This document shows, in pieces, positions 10,141-20,700 of a stretch of 38,883 bases of DNA. This stretch comes from Endotrypanum monterogeii (lineage: Eukaryota > Euglenozoa > Kinetoplastea > Trypanosomatida > Trypanosomatidae): assembly GCA_000333855.2 (NCBI GenBank), contig CM007338.1, positions 611,812 to 650,694 on the forward strand. The letters run 5' to 3'. A model generated the notes under the pieces. It did not search any database, was not told the origin of the DNA, and worked only from the letters and a program-made list of their open reading frames with translations. The position numbers and the translations under genes are program-made. The number at the start of each line of letters is the position of its first letter. The stretch's first letter is position 1.

Positions 10141-11032
10141 NNNNNNNNNNNNNNNNNNNNNNNNNNNNNNNNNNNNNNNNNNNNNNNNNNNNNNNNNNNN
10201 NNNNNNNNNNNNNNNNNNNNNNNNNNNNNNNNNNNNNNNNNNNNNNNNNNNNNNNNNNNNNNNNNNNNNNNNNNNNNNNNNNNNNNNNNNNNNNNNNNNN
10301 NNNNNNNNNNNNNNNNNNNNNNNNNNNNNNNNNNNNNNNNNNNNNNNNNNNNNNNNNNNNNNNNNNNNNNNNNNNNNNNNNNNNNNNNNNNNNNNNNNNN
10401 NNNNNNNNNNNNNNNNNNNNNNNNNNNNNNNNNNNNNNNNNNNNNNNNNNNNNNNNNNNNNNNNNNNNNNNNNNNNNNNNNNNNNNNNNNNNNNNNNNNN
10501 NNNNNNNNNNNNNNNNNNNNNNNNNNNNNNNNNNNNNNNNNNNNNNNNNNNNNNNNNNNNNNNNNNNNNNNNNNNNNNNNNNNNNNNNNNNNNNNNNNNN
10601 NNNNNNNNNNNNNNNNNNNNNNNNNNNNNNNNNNNNNNNNNNNNNNNNNNNNNNNNNNNNNNNNNNNNNNNNNNNNNNNNNNNNNNNNNNNNNNNNNNNN
10701 NNNNNNNNNNNNNNNNNNNNNNNNNNNNNNNNNNNNNNNNNNNNNNNNNNNNNNNNNNNNNNNNNNNNNNNNNNNNNNNNNNNNNNNNNNNNNNNNNNNN
10801 NNNNNNNNNNNNNNNNNNNNNNNNNNNNNNNNNNNNNNNNNNNNNNNNNNNNNNNNNNNNNNNNNNNNNNNNNNNNNNNNNNNNNNNNNNNNNNNNNNNN
10901 NNNNNNNNNNNNNNNNNNNNNNNNNNNNNNNNNNNNNNNNNNNNNNNNNNNNNNNNNNNNNNNNNNNNNNNNNNNNNNNNNNNNNNNNNNNNNNNNNNNN
11001 NNNNNNNNNNNNNNNNNNNNNNNNNNNNNNNN
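10141..11032. other. Assembly gap (892 Ns)
   Basis: A run of N between the two copies of the duplicated flank. The size is probably an estimate and, given the duplication, may not represent real missing sequence. Confidence 0.98.
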
Positions 11033-11045
11033 GCTCTTCCGATCT
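11033..11045 (+). other. Illumina adapter remnant
   Basis: The 13 bases directly after the Ns, GCTCTTCCGATCT, equal the 3' end of the standard Illumina TruSeq/paired-end adapter. The duplicated genomic sequence starts at the very next base (TCAGCC). This is untrimmed library sequence, not biology. Confidence 0.93.
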
Positions 11046-11290
11046 TCAGCCGTGTTGTGTATTTCACTCGAGTTTTTTTTTCCCGTCTGTCCCGCCCTCG
11101 ATCCCCCCTTTCTCTCTCGATCCCCACGTTTATTTATTTTCAAAGCTGTTCTGGTGCCGTGTCTTGACATCGCAGTCGTTCCTCACCCCGTTTCGCATCG
11201 CCCTTGTGTTTCCCCGCGTATGCCTATCCTCCCAACTGTCGCTTTCTGTGTGTGTGCTTTGTGTTGAGTAAACATTCTTTGCTTCACCGG

Positions 11291-11322
<32 letters not shown>
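11046..11322 (+). repeat. Right copy of the 277-bp duplication
   Basis: Matches 9864-10140 with an offset of 1182 bases. It continues past the (AC)10(AT)6 end into new sequence (CTATATCTATCTATAC), which is probably the true continuation of the left copy. Confidence 0.95.
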
Positions 11323-12118
11323 CTATATCTATCTATACATATAAATCTATATATATATCCTCTTCTTTTATTCTCCCCCCCTCGATTCACACCTGGCATA
11401 CGAATCGATTGCCATCAAGTATTCTCTCCGTTCTCTTCTTTTAGGCGCATCGTGTGGGCTCAGGTTTGTCGTCCTGAAAGAAACAAAAAAAACATATATT
11501 TATCATCCTGCTTCTTCCCAGAGGGGCTGATTTGGTGCTACTAGGATTAGGGTCGTCGTCGTGACGGGACACTTACGCAAAGTTTTTTTTTGTTTTTGTT
11601 ATCGATAGATTTCATTTTTCGGTGAGTTCAGGCTCAGTAGGCACCGAAGAAAGGGGAGGAGGACAAAAAAAAAGATAGGGGCTTATCTGTTCTCTATTGT
11701 GAATTGCCGTTGGCCCCACTCCCCCATTCCCCTTGTTTCCCTCCCCGTGGTGCCGTGTTACGTCTCGGACACTCTCTCAAGCTTCATCGGTGCCTCCCAC
11801 GTTGTCTTCTCCCCCCTTTTCTGTCGTCGTGTGGCAGCTCCTTGCAGCACTCCTCTCATCGTTTACCACCACCAGTGCTTACAGCGCATCTCACAACACG
11901 GACGCGCGGGATTAGGCGTCATCAGAAGAGGTGAATGGTACTGAGATTTTATTTACTTCTTGATTGCGCACCTCATCGTCTTTTTTCCTGTTCTCTGTTC
12001 ACGCGTTGATGGCTTCGGTCTCCCTGGCCTCGGTCTTCTTACCATTGACTTAAAAAAGAACATTATATTCCTGGCCACACTTTCCTTTGTGTGCTTGCGT
12101 TACGTATCTAAGAGTTAA

Positions 12119-12144
12119 CACACACACACATGTGTATGTATATA
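12119..12144. repeat. (CA)n/(TG)n/(TA)n short compound microsatellite
   Basis: A short CA run passes into TGTGTATGTATATA. Confidence 0.8.
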
Positions 12145-12435
12145 CTTCTTTTGAAGGATTCATAACAATCCCACTGAAAGTCATTGGCGCCAGGAAAAAG
12201 TCTTATCGATCACTCTTATACGGGGAACAACTTTTTTGTTTTTGTTTTTCACCCCCTTTTGTTCTTTGACTGTCTGCAGCTGCTTTTGTAGTTTTTTTTT
12301 TGTTTCCCTCCGGTCATTTTCTGTCTTCGCTTTGCGTGTGTGCTTTGTAAGCTTTCCCCCCCTTTTTTTTTCTGCATCGCTTATCTTGGCTCGTGTGCTG
12401 ATATTTTTCCATTGTAGAATAGAGCATCGTTCATC

Positions 12436-12440
<5 letters not shown>

Positions 12441-12470
<30 letters not shown>
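12441..12470. repeat. (AC)15 microsatellite
   Basis: Uninterrupted AC units, followed by GTAAACACACGTAAACAG, a small imperfect repeat. Confidence 0.95.
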
Positions 12471-12472
<2 letters not shown>

Positions 12473-13145
12473 AAACACACGTAAACAGAAGCACACCAAC
12501 ATTGTGCTGCTGTGGTGTGGTTGCTCCTCTTCCAAGTAAGTGGGCCTCCCGCTGTGACCTCCTCCACTCTCCCACCGAGATCCAGGTGCCCCCCCCCGGC
12601 GAATCTCGAGATTTTCTGTGCTCGACCTTTCTTTTATTTCTTCACTGTTTCAGTTTATTGTTGTGCATATCTTTCCGCCTTCTTCATCTGTTCCTCCTTT
12701 CTCGACAACGACAGCGGATAAAGAGGCGGCGGGTAGTTGCACCAAAAAAAAAAATCAAGTTGACGTACGCATATGCACATATATTTGTGTAATTATATTT
12801 GCATATTTATACGCAACTCTTTTCTGTGAGAGGGGTGGGGAGAGGGGGGAGAGGGCGAAGAAAAAGGGAGTACCTACGGAAGTCTGGCCCTTTGTTGTGC
12901 AACAGCGTTCTGCATTCAAACACAAACAAACAGCTGACTGAAAACAATCAGAATCTACATCCTGGAGGAGTCAGCAGTTTTTTTTTTTGTTGCGGTAATC
13001 CGTAAAAGACTCGAGTATCAATTTGCAGAATAAGAGTGGGTTCACTGAGATCTTGAGGACTTTGTTCGGTTGAAATATTGGTGCGACCGCGCTGTGGGAT
13101 CGACAAGGACGACGGGGGGGGGAAAGTAAAGCACGTCCAGATTTG

Positions 13146-14140
13146 AGCCTCCTTGATTTATTCTGCTTTTTTTTTTTTAAACTTGTTTGCATATCACGAC
13201 GCAGCGAGGGACAGAATTTCTACTGTGACACCCTTTTGCACACGCACACACATCCAGGCACGCACTTCTTTCGTGCTTCTCTCTTTCCTTCCCTTCCTTT
13301 CTGATTCTTTCTGTAATATCTCCATCTTTAACTCAGTATTCGTTTTCTTCTATCTGGGCTGGTCTCCTCCTCTTTTTCTGTGTGTGTGTGTGTCTTTGCG
13401 TCTCCAGTTGTGTCGTTTGTTTCATTTCCGCTACCGCCACAGGTGATTTTTGGCCCTTCCCCCCATCTCGCTTTCTTCTTCTGCGTTTTCTAGCGCAGAT
13501 TTTATCCCTCTTACTTTTTCACCTCTTTCCTTTCTCCCCGCCATTTGTGTGCCTCTGCGCCGCATCCTTGTCTTCTTGTCCCCACTGGGGTTCAACAAGT
13601 GTGCTGTGTACATCCTAGCCCTCATCTCCTCCTCCTCCGGTACTCTACATTCAATCTCTGTCGCATTATCCGTTCTTTTTTTTTCTTTTCGTGCTTACGG
13701 TGTGCTGTTGTGTATCGTCGCTGCTGTTCCAGTTTGTACGCTTGCTTGTGGTGCGTGGGTCTGTATGCCTTTCCCACCTCGTCCCTTCTACTTCCCTTCG
13801 CCCCTCTGTATGACTTTGGAGGGGCTTTCTTCTTTTTTTTTTTCGCTCATCCATTATTCCTTTTTTTTTTTCGCGTGCGTGTGTGTATAACTCGCTCCCC
13901 CTTCATTGATCTCTGGGGTTTCTCGTCGTTCTGTTTTCTAGTGTCTGTTCGTTTAATCGCCTATCAGCATTGTTTGTTTATTTTACCTCTTTCCGTTGCT
14001 TCACAAGATTCGTCCTTAATTTTTTTTTTTTTGGTTGTTTGTGTGCGCGAGGGGTTGGGTCTCCCTCAATTTCTCTTTTTGTACTTTTCTTTCTCCCTTT
14101 TCTCTCCCCCTTTCTCCTCCTTTTTTTTTTAAATATTATC
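13146..14140 (+). other. Nearly 1-kb pyrimidine-rich tract
   Basis: Most of the + strand here is T or C, with repeated T9-T12 runs and few purine stretches. It spawns spurious hydrophobic ORFs (Phe/Leu/Ser/Cys-rich). It lies upstream of the nucleotidyltransferase gene and could provide several trans-splicing/polyadenylation signals. No gene is seen. Confidence 0.7.
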
Positions 14141-14155
14141 ACTCGCGAGGGGAGG

Positions 14156-14177
14156 GGTGGTGGTGGTGGTGGTGGTG
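14156..14177. repeat. (GGT)7 trinucleotide repeat
   Basis: A run of GGT units on the + strand, non-coding. Confidence 0.9.
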
Positions 14178-14310
14178 ATTCGCTGTTCTGCGCGTGCGTG
14201 AGCGCGTTGTAACGCGCGAGTGGTTTCCCATACGCGCTTTTCCTTGCGTGATTCTTTCGTCCTTCTTGACTTCTTGCTCCATCGTGTAGTCCTCGACTTT
14301 TTATTCCTCT

Positions 14311-14341
14311 TCCGTCTTCCCCGTCTTCCCCGTCTTCCCCG
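14311..14341 (+). repeat. Three copies of CCGTCTTCCC
   Basis: A 10-base unit repeated in tandem just before a CA microsatellite. Confidence 0.85.
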
Positions 14342-14355
14342 CCCTCCCCCCCACC

Positions 14356-14386
14356 CACACACACACGCACACACACACACACACAC
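14356..14386. repeat. (AC)n microsatellite
   Basis: AC units with one ACGC interruption. Confidence 0.9.
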
Positions 14387-14445
14387 CTCCCTGTGCCCAT
14401 CTTTTTTCTTCTAAATTTTCCAATCGTTCTCGATTTCCCCTCGAA

Positions 14446-14447
14446 AG
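14446..14447 (+). promoter_or_regulatory. Weak candidate spliced-leader acceptor for the nucleotidyltransferase gene
   Basis: An AG after the T/C-rich stretch 14400-14440. No ATG occurs between it and 14764, giving a 5' UTR of about 316 bases. Other AGs (for example near 14735) are possible. Confidence 0.25.
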
Positions 14448-14493
14448 TATTATTACCTGTTTTGATATTTACCACAAACGAGTGCAGAAAAAT

Positions 14494-14513
14494 ACACACA
14501 CACACACACACAC
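14494..14513. repeat. (AC)10 microsatellite
   Basis: AC units within the likely 5' UTR of the nucleotidyltransferase gene. Confidence 0.9.
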
Positions 14514-14763
14514 TTCACACGACACACAAGTGTCTGTGCGCTGGTAGGCATTCTATCTAGATTTGTCGTAGTAGCGTGGGGGAGGTAGTGTATTTTACCG
14601 TCGAAGGATACAGAGCACTGCGTAGAGACCACGGCTCTGCCATTCACGCGCGTGAGTCATCGGTGTGTACACACACGTGAGTGGTGCGCTGCGCACTGCA
14701 GTGCTGGAGGTTCAGAGTGCCACCCTCCCCCCTAGTTAGGCAAGCGCGTCAACTTCTTTGCTG

Positions 14764-17700
14764 ATGTGCGATAAGGGAGCTGAGAGCACTCTCAGCAGCA
14801 GCGGTGGCCTGGATCCACTATTGACGCCCGCCGCCGTTGCTGACTGCGATGGGGCTTTACCAGCCCTTCGACAACGCGTCGAAGCCGTTGCAAGTTCTAG
14901 CGGCGCTCCTGTCTTATCGAGTCGTGGTCTTGGCAGCGGCAGCATTGGGGTGACACACTCTCCCGAGTCCCACAGTAGTGGGGTTGGTGGTAGGAAAAGC
15001 CGCCTCTGGAGGGCGGGATCATTTCACGACGCTTCTGTGTTGATGACGGCGGTCTCACCTGATACGACTAGTCATTCGTGTGAGCCGCTTCTCGATAATG
15101 GAGACTTCGCGACGTCTCTTCGCAGCGAGGGCGACGTGATAACAGCGCCGCACACGTGTGAGGGTTTGCCGCTGTCTCCGTTGGGACCGGAGGCGCAAGC
15201 CCATCTGCACGATAATGACATTCTCGGTACTAGTAACCTTAGCCGTGCTGGACTTGTGTACGCAGCCACGATTGGGTCCTGCTCTGTGGGTGAGCAGCCA
15301 CCCCCGGACGATACAGATACACCGCTATTAGGATTGCAGTGTAGTCCTTCGCTGCCATCAGATTGGGGCGATGCTCATCACATTCGACATACGCACCCGA
15401 AAGCCTCATGTAATACTCGGAGCGCAGGGGGCGATGAAGGGCTTACGAACCTGGTTACCTCTCTCTCTATGGGGAGTGCACAAAGCAGCAGCGGCAGCGG
15501 CAGCAGCAGCAGCAGCAGCGATGGCACTCAGCCCCCATGCGAGGCGCCTCCACCCCCAATGTCTACACCGAAACCCAAGAAAATCTCACTACCACGAGCA
15601 GTTGATGAATCTCAGGATCGTGGTGGCAAGCAGTCGGCGATCCAACAGCAGGACTTGTTTATACGGTGCGAGGCACCGCACGCACCGGGGGGCAGCGACT
15701 CGAGTCTGCCCACAGCTTGCTCCTCAGAGCGCACTAGCGTTGTTGCGACACAGCCCATTTCCGTGCAGCTTCTTCCACCGAGCTTATTCCCATCCGAGAA
15801 GGGTACAGGCGGAAATGCTAGCGGGCAGACCGTCGACATGGACAACTCCAACGCCATCGCTCCATCAACCCAAAAGCGGAAGAAGAAAAAGAATAAACAC
15901 AAAGTACCCACCAGTGCTCTCAAAGAGAGCGGCATCACATCAGCGACGATGTGCACCGGTGCTGCGAAGGATGCCGCTTCGCTGGACACGGCCAGTGGCA
16001 CCGTAAGTAACCCGGCTACCGTCACTGCGTCGCTTCCGCCGCCGCCGATTTCGATGATGACTGGAGGAGACATCGGGCATCTCAACAGTGCCATATCGGG
16101 CCCGCTGAGGACTGCTGGCAGCGGCCCGGGAGACGGGAACGGCGTGGAAAGCTCCGTGCCTCACCGCGATTTCCCGGAGCAACAGCAGCAGCAACAACCT
16201 GTACGTCCGCGTGGTCGGCTTGCTACGATGGACGACTGCATGCAAGCCAGCGCCATGAATGGCGATGGTGGAGGCTACCCTGCTGCGATGGGTTACTCGA
16301 ACAATAACCGAGTTGCTGGCACCGATGGCGGCAGTGGAGACTGCACCAGTGGCGGCATCGCTGCTGGTAGTCAAGGGGGATCTGCATTGATGATGCCGAT
16401 GTCAATGGCGGGACACAACTACCAATATCAGCAGCACAACTGCCGCAACGGCAGCGAATTGGGAGGTGTATACAACTTGTATCCGAATGGAATAACTGAT
16501 TACGGCAGGGTGACAAGTGGGTCTATGTCATCCGCGCATACACCCATGAGCCATCAAGGCTTGCAGGGAAACCACCAGCCATACCAGCAGCCGTACCACC
16601 AGCCATACCAGCAGCCGTACCACCAGCCATACCAGCAGCCGTACCACCAGCCATACCAGCAGCCATATCAGCAGCCATACCACCAGCCGTACCAGCAGCA
16701 GCAGCCACCATATCATCATCCTATGCAACCCCCCCCTCTGAGCGGTGGTGGGAGTGCCACTGCTCAGCCCTGTCATGTGAACACCGGTCACAGTCGCCAG
16801 GGGGCGGTGCTCACCAGCGGCCGCGTCGACGGTGTTCCGAAATACACCTCTCCACTTCCGCCTCCGCCTCCGCCTCCGCCTCCACCTCAGCATCAGCAGC
16901 AGCAGCAGCATCAGCCACCGTATTACAACTCCTATCAAAACTTCTCTCAGAGTTCTCAGTCCTATTATTATGGCGGGGTTTCTTCTGCCACTGACGGCGG
17001 CGATCCGAAGGCATCTCAGGGGAGACGGTCGATGCTGACAGGCGAGGGGGGCGGGGGGATGGAGGGCGATGTTCGCCCTGACTACTCCAGCGGTTTGTAC
17101 GCACACGGGCAAACCACCCGCGTCTCCAAGCAGTACAATGGGGAGGATGCTCCAGGTAGGGTCCAGGGGCACGTGCCCACAGAGGGTGTTGTGCTGCCGC
17201 CTCCGCAGCTCTATCGAAATATCAATTGTTCATCTGCGATGTCACTGTCAAGTTCGGCGGGTATGCTGTATTATCCACCAGAATCCACTGCACTGGCACC
17301 CGCGACAATGGCTGCTAGTATCGCCAACAACCACAGCGCTAACCATAGTCATATAAGCAACGGAAGTCGTCGGTTTGTTTCAAGAGGGATGGTGACCAGG
17401 GACGACAGCATGGCGCTGGACGATGTGGCACGGTCGGCGAGAGGGGAGGAGATGGCGGCAGATGCGGCGCTGCAACCGATTTTTCAGTTCACCTCGGAGG
17501 TGAGCCCTCGTCTTTGTCGTTTGATTGAACGCGAGGTACTCACCTACTTGACGCCGTCGTTGGCGTGTCTGCAGCGCCGTCGCAGTCAGCTGCAGACCCT
17601 GGCTGGATATATCACTGCAGCGCTGCGCCACGCTGGTCAACATACCGGTCATGAATATGGGGATATCTCGTACTACATCTTTGGCAGCGTGAACATGCGC

Positions 17701-20700
17701 ACCGTGCTGCCCGACGGTGATAATGATGTCACCGTGGAGGTGGAGGGATTGGTGCCACGGGAGTCGACATTGACACCTCCTCCTTCGCCTCCGCGGTCAT
17801 CTTCGTTGTCGACGTCAACGTCGCTCAGCGATGGCACCGCCGCTGCCGCCGATGTTCCTGTGAAGCCAGTCATGTTCCCTGTGACGACTGACAGCAGTAC
17901 GGGTAGTGTGGATGGAACCATGCAACTTACCACCACTGCCGATGGCTGCCCGCGACTTGTGGCACCAGTTGTACTGAGCATCGCATCTGGCGATGTTCTC
18001 GGTCGAGTGCGGGACTACTTGCGCAGCGTCAAGACGCCTCTTTTTGTAGACTCGTTGGTGATGGCGGAGGTTCGCGTGTTGAAGTTGGCGATGGAGGGGT
18101 GCAACTACGACATCACCATTGGCCAATTTGGGGGCGTCAACTGTGTGCGCTTTCTGCATGAGATGGACGCGGTTATTGGGGGTCAGCACTTGCTGAAGCG
18201 CACCCTGCTGCTACTGAAGGCATGGTGTAGCTACGAGGCCCATATACTGGGCGGGCAGGGCGGGTACATCGGCTCCTACGCAGCAACGGTGATGCTAATC
18301 TCGATGCTGAACACCGTTGAATTTCTTGAGGACCTTGGCGCGGACCACACCAGCAGCAGAAGTCGTGGCGGTAGTGACGGCAAAGGGTCTACAGCTGCTG
18401 TCCCCACAGAGCACCTGATGAGCCGCGACAGCGTGGTGGATGTCGAAGACGAGCTTCTACTGCACAACCTCGCATCTTCGTCCAAGGGGCCTGAAGCACG
18501 GTCAGACGAGGCGACTCCAACGAGAGCAGTCCGGGCGGACCAGGAGGGTGAGGGAGCCCAGATGACCGCCCCCAGTCCAACCATTAGCTGCTGCGGGGGC
18601 GGTCGCCCTGGATTTGATTCGACTGGGGGCCAGGGACAGTCACCGCCACGCACGGCTGGCGAATGCGCAGCTACCCCTGCCGATGCCTCAGCGCGCCCCT
18701 TGTCGCCGCTGACGCTGTTTGCGCGCTTCTTGAAGTTTTTTGCTTATTTTGACTTCGATCGATATTGTGTGACGGCCTTCGGGCCGCTGCCGCTGCATAA
18801 AATTAGCTCAACTCCTCTCGATCTGAGCTATCTCGAGGTGGATGCTGCTCACAGCAGACCACTGGAGGGTGTTGCGGCAGCGGACCGCGCAGCGACAGAC
18901 TTGGATTTTCTCGGGTTGACCGCAGAGGGGGAGGCTGCTATTGGGCACCTCGTGCGCCGTCGTCAGCGGCCGTTGCTTACTGTCAGCGGCGTGAAGCACC
19001 TACTGGACGAGGTCAACCGCTCGCGACGTGCTGAGCGCCAGGCTCGATACGATGCACGCTGCCGGCAGGAACATCAGGCTCAGTCGAGGAGCGATACGGG
19101 TCGTCAACATAGTGCGTTGCATCATCAAAGCACGCGATGCACCGCTCCAGTGCAGCTGGATCGCGCTGGGTGCGCCGCTGAGGATGTTGGGCTCATGTGT
19201 CCGTCGTGTAACACAGCTGTGTTTCCTGTTCGCGACATGAACGTGCTGGACCCGCTTCGGTGGAGCAGTAATATGGTTCGCGGGGTGTGTCGCAACCACC
19301 TCCAACGCATCCAGCGTGCGTTCCTAGAGGGACTGCGGTTGCTGGATATGGCGTCCCAAGTGCTCAGCAAAGACATATCGCAGACAGATGTTGCTGGCGA
19401 CGGCGCATCAGGAAGCGCAGCTCGCACTACCAGTAATGCTGGTACGGGTGGCGTGACTGGAGGAGGCAGGAATGCTGGTGCCTCCTCTGCAAAGTTTGCC
19501 GCGTCTCCTATATCGCAGTTGTCTGCTGTGAGTGCTGCAAGCAGCAGCAGCCGCAGCTGGACCGGCAGCGCGGCGAACGGAGGTGTAGGCCAAGTACGCG
19601 TGCAGCAGCGGGTAGTGGGCGATGCCTCGACCTACGGCACCCCTGGGGGCGCCACGGAGAATGGGGGTGGCTGCAATGAGGGGCAGCGGTGTCCTGGATA
19701 CCCTGCGCCACATTCTCAATGCACACACCGTGAGGTCGATGTTTTAGGTATGTTGTTCCCACGAACTATCGATGCTATTCGGAAGCACAGTCACATAAAC
19801 TGCCCATGGAGTCGTGAAGGGACGGGTATGGCACCGCTGACAGGGGTGCCGCAATGCCTTGCCTGTCCAAAGCCTTCCCTGCTGTGCGCCCCGGCCATAC
19901 ATCGCATGTGCCAGCCGCAGCTCATCTTCCGCGCCCCCAGCACTACGTGCGCTGGAGTAAGGCAGCTGAGGCCATCTCAGTCTGCAAGCGAGAAAATAGA
20001 GCTTACACCGTCCGCTGCCTCGCCGATGCCGAGTACAGCGCAGGCGCTGGGGGGGCGTCGTGGGAACGTTGCGTCTGTAGAACAGCTAGCAAGTCGACTC
20101 GAGGAAGTGTACAAGGCTCAGGATACCAGCGAGGCTGCTCGTTACGATGGCCCGCTCGGGGAGGCAGTGCTGCCCGTGACGGATCAGTGTCAGGGACGGT
20201 ACAACGCAATGGGCGGGGTGACTGGTGCACCGCCCCCGTCGCTGTCCTCGCCCGCTGTGCCGTTGATTCAAGGGAACGCCTACGGGCAGGGTGCGGTGGT
20301 AGAGGGTATCATGCAGCACCGCCCGCACCCGATGTACGGCTCCGGTGGCGGCTACGCTCCGTCATACCCATCGATACCGCTTTCACCCGCGACCCTCGAG
20401 GAGGAGTACTACGCGGCTCACGGTGGTGGTGCTTCAGGCGGTGATGCTAGTGGTGCGGGGGGCTCCTCGGGGTACGGTCCTTCTGTTGGGTATCAAGGCA
20501 ATCGTCAGATGTTGCCGGTGTCTCAACAGCAACACCATTTCCCCCAGCAGTCTTACGCGCGTATTGATCCTATGGCGTCACTAGCGATGCAGGGTGGTTA
20601 CGTTACGAACACTGGGGATGGTGCCGCCAACTCGACTCAGCAGTCCTACGCACCGAATTATACGACTCCGATGCCGATGGAGGGCGGTGGATATTTTAGC

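Larger units (their letters stand above)
7793..14763. other. Gene-free ~7 kb spacer containing an assembly gap
   Basis: No ORF in this stretch looks like a gene: all are short, T/C-rich in composition or run through microsatellites or Ns. It contains many (CA)n/(GT)n arrays, a gap of 892 Ns, a false duplication, an adapter remnant and a nearly 1-kb pyrimidine-rich tract before the nucleotidyltransferase gene. The true length is shorter than shown if the duplication is artificial. Confidence 0.7.

Noticed and set aside
10001..11170. Long ORFs of 340-390 codons on both strands
   Set aside because: They exist only because the N run has no stop codons.
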